The translations under genes were made by a program, and so were the position numbers. This document shows, piece by piece, positions 43,211 through 51,202 of a DNA stretch of 64,000 nt. How positions within the stretch are numbered: position 1 is the stretch's first letter; each line of letters opens with the position of its first letter. This DNA is from Helicobacter hepaticus ATCC 51449. GTDB lineage: Bacteria > Campylobacterota > Campylobacteria > Campylobacterales > Helicobacteraceae. The notes below the pieces were generated by a model that searched no databases, was not told the origin of the DNA, and saw nothing but the letters and a program-made list of their open reading frames with translations. The DNA lies in NCBI RefSeq assembly GCF_000007905.1, contig NC_004917.1:1364001-1428000 (forward strand), in the 5' to 3' direction.

Positions 43211-44713
43211 ATGAATCTCATTCTTTTTACTATTCTACTTGCTGTATTTGTCGTGCCTAGCTCTATTTCTGGCACAGCTATTGCCTTACCCTATATCGCA
43301 GAGGATATTGGAAGTGATACCACGCTCTTACAATGGGTTGTGAATAGCTTTAATCTATTTTTTGCGTGTTTTACGCTCATTTGGGGTGCTATAAGTGATA
43401 GATTAGGTGCAAAAACTTGTCTTATTGCTGGGGTGGCAACCTATCTTTTAGGCTCAATACTCTCATTTCTCGCTCCTAGCCTACTTTGGCTTGATGTGGG
43501 TAGAGCCTTAGCGGGGATTGGTGGGGCAAGTGTTTTTGCGTGTGGAAGTGCTATTTTAATCCGCACTTTTGAAGACAAGGAACGAGTGAAAGCCTTTGCA
43601 TTTTTTGGCACAACCGCAGGGCTTGGCATTACCTTAGGACCCACATTAAGTGGATTCCTCATTGATCTTTTTGCGTGGAGGGCGATTTTTGTCTTTCATT
43701 TTCTCACACTTGGGGTTGTTTTGCTCCTTTCACCTATGTTGCCAAAAGACCCACAAAAACAACAAAAAGCCTTTAAGTTTGATAAAATGGGTGCACTTCT
43801 CTTTATCGCTTTTATGTCAAGCTTTATGCTTTTTATCACCAAAATCCACGCTTTCAAAGAGCCTCAAACACTTGGAATATTAGCCTTTTGTCTCATTGTA
43901 GGGATAGTTTTTGGGGTGCATCAGAGAAGTTTGCACTATAAAAATATTACACCAAATCCTACCCTGCACATTCCTCAACCGCTTTTAGACTTTGAAGTGC
44001 TTAAAAATGCTTCGTTTTTTGGATTTAGCCTTGTAGCAGTGATTGCTGGATTTAGCTTTGTCGTATTACTCACTTATTTTCCTACTTTTCTCTCTATAAA
44101 CTTTGGATTCTCTGCCTCTTTTTCTGGGCTTTTTATGCTCTCCCTCACTACGCCTATGCTATTTTGTCCAATTCTTGCAGGAAAAATGCTAAACAAAGGG
44201 GTAGATTCTAAAGCTCTTGCCCTTGCAATGTCTTTGATGATGAGCTTAGGAATCTTTGCACTTTTAATCATCTTGCATACTCTAAGCGGTGTTACGCTTC
44301 AGCTAATGACGCTTTTAGTGCTTTTTGTTATTGGCTGTGGTATGGGATTACACGCAGGGGCGATTGATGGATTGGCTCTTGGGAGTGTAGAATCTGCTAA
44401 AAGTGGCTTAGGCGCAGGAGTGCTTAATTCCTTGCGTTTAGGCTCTGAAGCGGTGGGAGTAAGCCTCTATGGCGCACTTATGGTGGTGTTTATTACCGCA
44501 AATCTCTCCTATCTTTTGGATAGTGAAGATTCTGTGTATCCCATTGTGGAAAGTATCGCAAGTGGAAATCTTAGTGCGGTTGAGAATCCGCTGATTTCAG
44601 CAAATGCACCCTCTATTTATCTGCAATCTTTTTCTTACACTTTGGGAATATTGGGGCTTATAAGCCTTGCTTTAAGCTTAGGTGTTTGGAGATTGCTTGG
44701 GAGGGTAAAATAG
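43211..44713 (+). CDS. MFS multidrug efflux transporter, DHA2 type
   Basis: The 500-residue protein has about fourteen membrane spans and DHA2 landmarks: ISGTAIALPYIAEDIG near residue 20, LQWVVNSFNLFFACFTLIWG near 40, SDRLGAKTCL near 62 and TTAGLGITLGPTLSGFLIDL near 133. It would export cationic or lipophilic drugs with proton exchange. The divergent Rrf2 gene and the intervening dyad indicate local control. The ribosome site is AAGGAGACCC. Confidence 0.87.
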   Translation: MNLILFTILLAVFVVPSSISGTAIALPYIAEDIGSDTTLLQWVVNSFNLFFACFTLIWGAISDRLGAKTCLIAGVATYLLGSILSFLAPSLLWLDVGRALAGIGGASVFACGSAILIRTFEDKERVKAFAFFGTTAGLGITLGPTLSGFLIDLFAWRAIFVFHFLTLGVVLLLSPMLPKDPQKQQKAFKFDKMGALLFIAFMSSFMLFITKIHAFKEPQTLGILAFCLIVGIVFGVHQRSLHYKNITPNPTLHIPQPLLDFEVLKNASFFGFSLVAVIAGFSFVVLLTYFPTFLSINFGFSASFSGLFMLSLTTPMLFCPILAGKMLNKGVDSKALALAMSLMMSLGIFALLIILHTLSGVTLQLMTLLVLFVIGCGMGLHAGAIDGLALGSVESAKSGLGAGVLNSLRLGSEAVGVSLYGALMVVFITANLSYLLDSEDSVYPIVESIASGNLSAVENPLISANAPSIYLQSFSYTLGILGLISLALSLGVWRLLGRVK

Positions 44714-44737
44714 AGTGCTTAAACTGCATTAAGCACT
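44714..44737 (+). terminator. Hairpin after the DHA2 transporter
   Basis: AGTGCTTAA at 44714-44722 pairs perfectly with TTAAGCACT at 44729-44737 around a 6-base loop, directly after the stop codon. The following T run is short (TTG), so efficiency is uncertain. Confidence 0.55.
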
Positions 44738-44813
44738 TTGAAAAATCTCAATTACTCTTATTATCTTAAGCAAGATTTGCTGTTTTTCTCACTCTACATT
44801 TTACCAAATCCCC

Positions 44814-44844
44814 TTAATAAATACTAAGTGTAAGATTCTATAAT
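44814..44844 (+). promoter_or_regulatory. MerR-type promoter, copy 4 (AhpD-like gene)
   Basis: A diverged -35 TTAATA (44814-44819), a 19-bp spacer with AATACTAAGTGTA, and TATAAT (44839-44844). The dyad is kept although the -35 is weak. Confidence 0.7.
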
Positions 44845-44874
44845 ATCACATATATTTTGTGTTAAGGAGGAAGT

Positions 44875-45483
44875 ATGCGCTTTACAATCAATGATGAGAA
44901 TAACTTTTTCAAAGATAAAGATAAGGCTTATATAGAGCCACCCAAAAAAATGCCATTTTTGCTAAAAATAGCCGTTTATTTAGCGCAAAAAAGCGTCAAG
45001 AAAGAAGTGCTCATCGCTAAACTTTTGACTTGGTATCCTAAGGCAGCGGTGAGTTCTGCAGTTTTAGAAAGCCTTGTAGCTCACGATGATGCAGAGATTA
45101 ATAAGCGGATTCTAAAAATCATTCGTGTGCAGGTTTCTATGCTGGTGGCTTGTCCATTTTGTATTGATATGAATGCCTTTGAGTATGAAAAATTTGGATT
45201 AAAACTCGATGAAATCAATGCAATAGCTGATAAAAATTACACTTATCATACTTTTAGTGAAAAAGAAAGGATTATCTTACAATACGTAGAAATGGCGACA
45301 AATACGCCTGTTTTTATTTCAAAAGAGATTGTTTGTAGTCTCAAAGAACATTTTTCTGAACGTGGCATTGTGATTATTGCCTCAACCATTGCACAGGTGA
45401 ATTATTGGTCAAGGCTTATCCGCGCTCTTGGTGTGCCTGTCGCTGGATTTGGCAATATCTGTCGCTTAGAGGAAAAAGGCTAA
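44875..45483 (+). CDS. AhpD-like carboxymuconolactone decarboxylase family protein
   Basis: The 202-residue protein is all-helical, with the redox motif ACPFCIDMNAF near residue 100, in which the two Cys are separated by Pro-Phe. This is the active site of AhpD-type peroxidase-reducing proteins. A YWSRLIRALGVPVAG end resembles YnjA-like members. It has no export signal, unlike the related proteins at 40325 and 46045. The ribosome site is AAGGAGG. It stands alone behind promoter copy 4. Confidence 0.85.
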   Translation: MRFTINDENNFFKDKDKAYIEPPKKMPFLLKIAVYLAQKSVKKEVLIAKLLTWYPKAAVSSAVLESLVAHDDAEINKRILKIIRVQVSMLVACPFCIDMNAFEYEKFGLKLDEINAIADKNYTYHTFSEKERIILQYVEMATNTPVFISKEIVCSLKEHFSERGIVIIASTIAQVNYWSRLIRALGVPVAGFGNICRLEEKG

Positions 45484-45531
45484 TCTCACCTCATAAAAGC
45501 AAATATTTTTCTACAATTTCTCTCCAACCCC

Positions 45532-45562
45532 TTGACAAACACTAAGTGTTAGGATTTATAAT
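45532..45562 (+). promoter_or_regulatory. MerR-type promoter, copy 5 (merR gene), with perfect dyad
   Basis: TTGACA (45532-45537) and TATAAT (45557-45562) flank a 19-bp spacer. Its first 13 bases, AACACTAAGTGTT, are a perfect palindrome. This is the best copy of the set and precedes the regulator, as expected for autoregulation. Confidence 0.87.
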
Positions 45563-45613
45563 GTCATTTTATAAGCCTCAAAAACTTGGTTAAAAACTTT
45601 AAAAGGAGATGAG

Positions 45614-46048
45614 ATGAATTTCACCATTTTAGAAGCAGAGCATAAAAGCGGCATTCCCTCACGCAAGATTCGCTTTTGGCTAGATAAGGGACTTTTTCCA
45701 CGCATTTATAAGGACAAAAACGGCACACGGCTTTTTAATCCAAAAGATATTGATTGGCTCTGTTGGATTAACCTTTATCGTGAGCTTGGAATGAGTATTA
45801 AAGAGCTTAAATATTACAAAGATTTGTGTGATAAGGGCGATGAAACATTAAAAGAGCGATTAAAAATCATTCAAGCGCAAAAGAAAAAGAATCTCGCCCA
45901 ACTTGCAAAAGCTAAAGAAAATATCGCAATGCTTGAATACAAAGAGCAGCTTTATACAGATTTGATTGAAAATGGAGTGGATTATCGGCATTCTAGCTTT
46001 AGCGAGTGCAAAAGGGTTTTGAAAGAACAGGTGAAGGAGCAAAAATGA
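45614..46048 (+). CDS. MerR-family transcriptional activator, proposed regulator of the local redox regulon
   Basis: The 144-residue protein has a MerR winged helix: ILEAEHKSGIPSRKIRFWLDKGLFP at the N-terminus (read across two motifs), RLFNPKDIDWLCWINLYREL, and GMSIKELKYYKDLC, followed by a dimerisation coiled coil. It has no C-terminal metal-binding Cys pair, so it fits the NmlR/AdhR-like branch that responds to aldehydes or electrophiles. Seven MerR-type promoters with a common dyad lie within 15 kb, one of them its own. The stop overlaps the next start by 4 bp. Confidence 0.88.
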   Translation: MNFTILEAEHKSGIPSRKIRFWLDKGLFPRIYKDKNGTRLFNPKDIDWLCWINLYRELGMSIKELKYYKDLCDKGDETLKERLKIIQAQKKKNLAQLAKAKENIAMLEYKEQLYTDLIENGVDYRHSSFSECKRVLKEQVKEQK

Positions 46049-46554
46049 AAAATCAAGATTTTAAAAGGCGTAAGGTGCTAAAAGATTCACTCATTATTGC
46101 AGGAGGATTAGGAGTGCTTGGCACGCAAGCATTTGCTAAAACACATCATCAACAAATACAAATCAAACAAGGAGAGAGAATGCAAACACGATTTGAAAAA
46201 GGTTTAAAACAACTTCAAAGCATTGATGGAGAGGCGGGGAGTAAAGTCATCAGCTCACTAGAGGATATTGCACCTGATTTGGGACGCTTTATTATAGAAT
46301 TTGCCTTTGGCGATATTTATACGCGAGGTGAGCTTAATCTGCAAGAGCGAGAGATGATTACGCTTTCTAGTTTGCTCACAGCAGGAGGCTGCGAAGCACA
46401 GCTTGAAGTGCATATCAATGCGGCTTTAAATGTTGGCATAAGCAAGGAAAAAATTATTGAATGCTTGATGCAGTGCATTCCTTACACAGGATTTCCAAAG
46501 GTGCTTAATGCGGTGTTTGTAGCTAAAAAAGTTTTTAAGGAGAGGAGAAAATAA
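46045..46554 (+). CDS. Tat-exported carboxymuconolactone decarboxylase-like protein
   Basis: The 169-residue protein has a twin-arginine type signal (FKRRKVLKDSLIIAGGLGVL) and a single CMD domain with LNLQEREMITLSSLLTAGGC near residue 92 and ECLMQCIPYTGFPKVLNAVF near 136. It is closest to the second domain of the protein at 40325. I chose the ATG at 46045, behind GAAGGAGCAAAA and overlapping the merR stop. A further ATG at 46180 with its own AAGGAG stands after the signal, so a cytoplasmic form is possible. Confidence 0.85.
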   Translation: MKNQDFKRRKVLKDSLIIAGGLGVLGTQAFAKTHHQQIQIKQGERMQTRFEKGLKQLQSIDGEAGSKVISSLEDIAPDLGRFIIEFAFGDIYTRGELNLQEREMITLSSLLTAGGCEAQLEVHINAALNVGISKEKIIECLMQCIPYTGFPKVLNAVFVAKKVFKERRK

Positions 46555-46598
46555 TAAAGAAGCAACACAAAAGAATTTTTATATTTTAGGGAGAAACT

Positions 46599-47216
46599 AT
46601 GAAACCAACTTTTTCGCTTCGTAGCACACCCACACCTAGCACAAATCGCGATATTTTCACGCGGGATTTGGGTGGGGAGCTTATAGATATGAATGACCCA
46701 GAGTTTGAGAGGATTAAAGAGATTATTTTAGAGACGATTAGGCTTACAAGTGAGCTAAATAGCGGACATCATAGCGCCGAGCGCGTGCAGGAGCTGTTTT
46801 CGCAAATCATTGGCAAAGAGGTGGATTGTAGCACTTGGATTATCCCGCCTTTTTATGTGGATTTTGGCAAAAATATTAAGGTGGGCAAAAATTTCTTTAT
46901 GAATCAAGCTTGCACCTTTATGGATAGGGGCGGCATCACAATCGGTGATGATGTGTTTATCGCACCCAAAGTCTGCCTCACAACGATTAATCACGATTTT
47001 AATCCCTACAATCGCCAAGCGACTTTTTGCAAACCCATTGTGATAAAAGATAGGGTATGGATAGGGATTAATGCAACTATTTGTCCGGGTGTAACCATTG
47101 GGCAAAACTCTGTGATTGCTGCTGGAAGCGTGGTAACTAAAGATGTTCCTCCAAATGTGATTGTTGGAGGCAACCCTGCAAGGGTGCTAAAAAGCATTGA
47201 GGGGTATGAGAAATAG
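46599..47216 (+). CDS. Hexapeptide-repeat sugar O-acetyltransferase (maltose/galactoside acetyltransferase type)
   Basis: The 205-residue protein has the left-handed beta-helix of the LacA/Maa group: IIPPFYVDFGKNIKVGKNFF near residue 83, ITIGDDVFIAPKVCL near 110 and VWIGINATICPGVTIGQNSV near 155. The catalytic His is in LTTINHDFNPYNR near residue 130. It transfers acetyl from acetyl-CoA to a sugar hydroxyl. It may be read from the merR promoter, as the gap of 44 bp after the CMD gene shows no clear promoter. Confidence 0.87.
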   Translation: MKPTFSLRSTPTPSTNRDIFTRDLGGELIDMNDPEFERIKEIILETIRLTSELNSGHHSAERVQELFSQIIGKEVDCSTWIIPPFYVDFGKNIKVGKNFFMNQACTFMDRGGITIGDDVFIAPKVCLTTINHDFNPYNRQATFCKPIVIKDRVWIGINATICPGVTIGQNSVIAAGSVVTKDVPPNVIVGGNPARVLKSIEGYEK

Positions 47217-47295
47217 CCACATAAAGCAATAACAAGTTTCTACATCTTAAGGGCATTTATAGGCAGGTAGAAATTTTATATTCAGCCAAAACTGC

Positions 47296-47301
47296 TATAA
47301 T
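47296..47301 (+). promoter_or_regulatory. Candidate -10 element for the DUF1561 toxin-like gene
   Basis: TATAAT lies 32 bp before the ATG at 47334. The MerR-type spacer dyad is absent, so this gene is probably outside that regulon. Confidence 0.5.
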
Positions 47302-47333
47302 AAACACAAGTTAGATACCCCAAAAGGATATAT

Positions 47334-49265
47334 ATGAAAAGCTTAGTTTCACGCTTATATGCCTTTGTTTTCTTCTTTTTTAGCCTTTGTGTGCCCTTTT
47401 ATACTGCTCTTGCGCTTGAAAATCCTAAGCAAGTCTCCCAAAAGCTTGCCAATAAGCCCAAAGACAGACCCATTGCCTTTGTAAGTAAGCCTGATTCGTT
47501 GACGCAGTGTCTCACGCCAGTCTTTACAAACTCTGAGGGTTATGTGAGTGTAAGTGATTGCGAAGAAGCAATAGATGCGCGTTATGATGTCTTTAGCCGC
47601 ATAGCGTGGAAACTTCGCGATGGTTGGGTGTGTTTAAGTGCAGAAAATGAAAAGTATAATCAAGGTAAGCGACTCATCTTAAGACCTTGCGTTATTGATG
47701 ATAAAACGCAAAGTTTCACAATCAAAGACAATATGCTATATACTCCTGATTTGCGATTTGTGGTTCGTATTGCCAATGGATTCCTTACTCTGCAAAAAAG
47801 CCAATCTAAAGGTGCGCAATCTAATCTTATCCTCCATAATATGCAAGAATGGCTTGATACAATAGCCACTCCTGCACCCTTAATGCAAAAGGGCTTTATC
47901 GCCTGGAAATTCATTAGCCCTCAAGGTTTTGATGTATATTATTTGCGTAATAACGAATCGATTAAAAATGACCCGCAAGAGCTTTATTTCAACCTTGAAA
48001 ATGGCATTATCGCACAATATGATTCAGCAAGTGCAAAGATGTTTTGTCTTACTTCTAAGCAGAATGCAAAGCAAGATTGGAATTGGGCGAGTTGGGAAGA
48101 ATGTTTGCAGCAAAATTTGCGAGAAAATAAAGCAGCACCATCTAAATTAAATGCGCAAAATTGGAAACTTTTTATGTTTGCGGATAATGATAGCGCAATG
48201 CTTAAGGATTATTTAGGCAATTTTTTACGCGTTACCAAATATGGCTCAAATTGGGGTGTGCCTTATACCGCTAAGGCAGATTATTTAGCTAAAGATACAA
48301 ATGAGGGGCAGACTTCCTATTTTCAATTTAGACACGATATGCAAGATTGGGAAAGATTTAAAAATGCAAATCTTTCAGATTCTCTCCCCACTTGCCCTGC
48401 AAATGGCTCTTATGCAAAGAATCTAAAAGCAAGTGTAAAATTACCCCCTAGCTTTGTCTTAACGCAAGAGTGGAAAAAGCGATTATGGCAGATTGCAACG
48501 ACAACCGATGGCGTCTTAGAAAGAGCTGGAGATTGTGGCGTGTGTTTATTGCATAGCTATCAAATGATTGCTGAAATGAATGAATATACCGCTACTCCGC
48601 TAGAATCTGGAGGCTTTTTCTTTGATACAGCTTTTGGACGTAATCCTTTTACTTCTTTTCGTGCGCGTTATCCAATGCTTGCTGCTTCGCTTGAACAATA
48701 TCGTGCCTCTAATACTCCACCGGGCTTATCTCGCTCTGCTGTGTTTGCATACGCAGCACAGATGTATAGAGCCATTGCCTTAAGCCTTTTTCCCGGACAT
48801 TTTTGGCTCTCTTCAGAGTTTGCCACAAGTGATGTTACAATAAGAAGTGCGTTGAGAGATTTGTTTCAACAACCTGCTGGGACTTTATGGGTGGTGCAGA
48901 TGTATTATGTCGCACGAGATGGTAGCTTCAATGGACACGGAATGCCTGTGCTAAGGACAGGTGATGGAATCCAATTTATCCCAACTAACTTAACAAATAT
49001 GAACTATGAGGGATATGAGCGGGCATTATCCAATTCTTTTGCACATAATTTAAGAGAGGCATACAATGTCGTTACGCGCAATGGCACACTCAACTTATAT
49101 ATGCTTTATTCCTTGCGTTTGCGTGAGATTTATCCTAATCCCATTAATGCATTTGTATCTAATAATAATTGTAGCGGTGAGGGGGAAGATAGGAGAGGAA
49201 CTCGCAATATGCCCCTTAGTCGTTTTATCAATCAATGTGCAAGTGGGAGATGTGTTTTGCAATAA
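47334..49265 (+). CDS. Secreted DUF1561 protein, Leptospira VM-like candidate toxin
   Basis: The 643-residue protein has a signal peptide (YAFVFFFFSLCVPFYTALA) and two beta-trefoil-like ricin-B lectin regions, about residues 35-170 (SLTQCLTPVF, WKLRDGWVCLSAE, KRLILRPCVID) and 180-350 (AKMFCLTSKQ, AQNWKLFMF). A C-terminal domain from about residue 375 has GDCGVCLLHSYQMIAEM near 405, GTLWVVQMYYVA near 525 and FNGHGMPVLRTGDGIQF near 540. Length and order match the virulence-modifying proteins of Leptospira (PF07598, about 640 residues), reported as lectin-delivered cytotoxins. The Cys and His in the last motifs could form a catalytic pair; this is my inference. It stands alone between the acetyltransferase and aldo-keto reductase genes. 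Confidence 0.82.
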   Translation: MKSLVSRLYAFVFFFFSLCVPFYTALALENPKQVSQKLANKPKDRPIAFVSKPDSLTQCLTPVFTNSEGYVSVSDCEEAIDARYDVFSRIAWKLRDGWVCLSAENEKYNQGKRLILRPCVIDDKTQSFTIKDNMLYTPDLRFVVRIANGFLTLQKSQSKGAQSNLILHNMQEWLDTIATPAPLMQKGFIAWKFISPQGFDVYYLRNNESIKNDPQELYFNLENGIIAQYDSASAKMFCLTSKQNAKQDWNWASWEECLQQNLRENKAAPSKLNAQNWKLFMFADNDSAMLKDYLGNFLRVTKYGSNWGVPYTAKADYLAKDTNEGQTSYFQFRHDMQDWERFKNANLSDSLPTCPANGSYAKNLKASVKLPPSFVLTQEWKKRLWQIATTTDGVLERAGDCGVCLLHSYQMIAEMNEYTATPLESGGFFFDTAFGRNPFTSFRARYPMLAASLEQYRASNTPPGLSRSAVFAYAAQMYRAIALSLFPGHFWLSSEFATSDVTIRSALRDLFQQPAGTLWVVQMYYVARDGSFNGHGMPVLRTGDGIQFIPTNLTNMNYEGYERALSNSFAHNLREAYNVVTRNGTLNLYMLYSLRLREIYPNPINAFVSNNNCSGEGEDRRGTRNMPLSRFINQCASGRCVLQ

Positions 49266-49406
49266 CGCATTAAGCAATGTGCTTGGGAGTCCTTGCCTTG
49301 CAAATTTTATGCGTGGTTGTAAAAGTTTTTGATTTACTCTAGCTTTAGAATCTAGCATTTTTATTTTTTGGTAAGTAACCTTTATAGATTTTCCCTCTCC
49401 AATCCC

Positions 49407-49437
49407 TTGACAAACACTTAGTATCAGGCTGTATAAT
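49407..49437 (+). promoter_or_regulatory. MerR-type promoter, copy 6 (aldo-keto reductase 2)
   Basis: TTGACA (49407-49412), 19-bp spacer with AACACTTAGTATC, TATAAT (49432-49437). Confidence 0.82.
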
Positions 49438-49482
49438 TACGCAATCTATTTTTAGATTTTATCCATTTGACAAGGAGTAAAA

Positions 49483-50475
49483 ATGCAAAATACAATTTCT
49501 CACTCTCGGCGAGATTTTCTGAAAACTTCCGCAATGCTAAGCTTAGCAGGTGTAAGTGCGGCATTCATACCAAATCTTTTACAAGGAGCGCAAAATTTGG
49601 CTAAAAACAATAAAACTCAAGTGATTTTAAATGAATTTTTCACGCTCAATAATGGCAATAAGATTCCAAAACTTGGGCTTGGGACTTGGCGTATTGATGA
49701 TAATGTGGTAGAAGCGGCGGTGCGAGAGGCTTTTAAGGTGGGTTATCGCCACATTGACACTGCACAAGCCTATGGCAATGAAAGAGGTGTGGGCGAGGCG
49801 GTGAGAAAAAGCAAAATCAAGCGAGAGGAACTTTTTATCACAAGCAAGATTCGTGCAGAATATAAAGATTATAAAAGCGCGAGTGCTTCCATAGATACTT
49901 CTTTAAAAACGATGAAGCTAGATTTCATTGATTTAATGCTTATCCACAGCCCACAGCCTTGGAATAGTTTTAGAAAGGGCGATTATTTTAAAGAAAATGT
50001 AGAAGTCTATAACGCACTAGAGGACGCGCAAAAGGCGGGTAAGGTGCGTTCTATTGGTGTAAGTAACTTTTTGCAAAAAGACTTAGAAAATATCCTCAAA
50101 AACTGCAAAACTAAACCCGCAGCAAATCAGATTCTATGCCATATTGGCAACACGCCTTTTACATTGTTGGATTATTGCAAAAAGCAAAATATCCTCGCAG
50201 AAGCATATTCGCCTATTGCGCACGGAGAGCTTTTGAAAGACCCTCGCGTGATAGAGTTAGCAAAAAAATACAATGTCAGCCCTGCGCAAATTTGTATCCG
50301 CTATACTTTAGAGTTAGGACTTGTTTCTTTGCCAAAGAGCAAAACTCCCAAATATATAGCAGAGAATGCGCAGGTGGATTTCACATTCTCAAAGGCGGAT
50401 TTACAAACGCTTAAAAAGCTTACCTTTAAGGATTATGGTGAGCATTCATATTTTCCTGTGTTTGGTGGGAAGTGA
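49483..50475 (+). CDS. Tat-exported aldo-keto reductase 2 (DkgA-like)
   Basis: The 330-residue protein has a twin-arginine signal (HSRRDFLKTSAMLSLAG). The barrel belongs to the AKR3/AKR5 group, with IPKLGLGTWRI near residue 63, YRHIDTAQAYGNERGVGEAV near 87 (catalytic Asp and Tyr), ITSKIR near 122 (Lys), MLIHSP near 151 (His) and VRSIGVSNF near 188. Likely substrates are small aldehydes or keto acids, with NADPH. It belongs to a different subgroup from the reductase at 41284, so the two were acquired separately and share only the promoter type and export route. Its leader has a decayed second copy at 52598-52672. Confidence 0.87.
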   Translation: MQNTISHSRRDFLKTSAMLSLAGVSAAFIPNLLQGAQNLAKNNKTQVILNEFFTLNNGNKIPKLGLGTWRIDDNVVEAAVREAFKVGYRHIDTAQAYGNERGVGEAVRKSKIKREELFITSKIRAEYKDYKSASASIDTSLKTMKLDFIDLMLIHSPQPWNSFRKGDYFKENVEVYNALEDAQKAGKVRSIGVSNFLQKDLENILKNCKTKPAANQILCHIGNTPFTLLDYCKKQNILAEAYSPIAHGELLKDPRVIELAKKYNVSPAQICIRYTLELGLVSLPKSKTPKYIAENAQVDFTFSKADLQTLKKLTFKDYGEHSYFPVFGGK

Positions 50476-50508
50476 AATAAATAAGCAATGGGAATTAAGC
50501 AAAATCCC

Positions 50509-50539
50509 TTGACAAACACTTAGTATCAGGCTTTATAAT
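50509..50539 (+). promoter_or_regulatory. MerR-type promoter, copy 7 (mdaB operon)
   Basis: TTGACA (50509-50514), 19-bp spacer with AACACTTAGTATC, TATAAT (50534-50539). It differs from copy 6 by few bases, which suggests recent duplication. Confidence 0.82.
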
Positions 50540-50565
50540 TTCAAAATCTATTTTAAGGAGAACAA

Positions 50566-51150
50566 ATGAAAAAAATTTTACTTTTAAATGGTGGCAAAGT
50601 CTTTGGAGGCTCTGGTGGGAGGCTTAGCCAAACTTTGCACGATGTCGCAAAGCAGACTTTAGAGAATCTTGGCTTTGAGATTTTGCAAACGCATATTGAT
50701 AAGGGTTATGAGGAGCAAGTAGAGGTGCAAAAATGGCTTCAAAGTGATGCAATCATCTATCAAATGCCCGGTTGGTGGATGGGTGAGCCGTGGATTGTGA
50801 AAAAATATATTGATGAGATAGGTATTGCTGGGGCTGGGAAGTTTTTTACAAGTGATGGGCGGCATAGTAATAATCCAACTCAAGGCTATGGCACAGGCGG
50901 ACTTTTGAAAGACAAAAAATATATGTTTTCTCTCACTTGGAATGCTCCGATTGAGGCTTTCACAGAAAAAAATGGATTTTTTGAGGGCGTTGGCGTAGAT
51001 GGCGTGTATTTGCATTTACACAAAGCACACGAGTTTATGGGAATGCAGGCTTTGCCGAGCTTTATCTGTAATGATGTCGTCAAAAATCCGCAAGTGGAAC
51101 AATATATTAAAGACTATGAGGCGCATTTGAAAAAGGTTTTTGGCAAATAG
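50566..51150 (+). CDS. mdaB: NADPH quinone reductase MdaB
   Basis: The 194-residue flavoprotein has the MdaB features ILLLNGGKVFGGSGGRLSQT at the N-terminus, IIYQMPGWWMGEPWIVKKYI near residue 63 and YMFSLTWNAPIEAF near 122. The length equals that of H. pylori MdaB. It reduces quinones by two electrons and protects against oxidative stress. It lies behind promoter copy 7 and is followed after 52 bp by an NmrA-like protein. Confidence 0.9.
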   Translation: MKKILLLNGGKVFGGSGGRLSQTLHDVAKQTLENLGFEILQTHIDKGYEEQVEVQKWLQSDAIIYQMPGWWMGEPWIVKKYIDEIGIAGAGKFFTSDGRHSNNPTQGYGTGGLLKDKKYMFSLTWNAPIEAFTEKNGFFEGVGVDGVYLHLHKAHEFMGMQALPSFICNDVVKNPQVEQYIKDYEAHLKKVFGK

Positions 51151-51202
51151 AGCTTTAGTAAGCGCAAGGTTACGCGTTTTAGATTCTAACAAAGGAGCAA
51201 TA

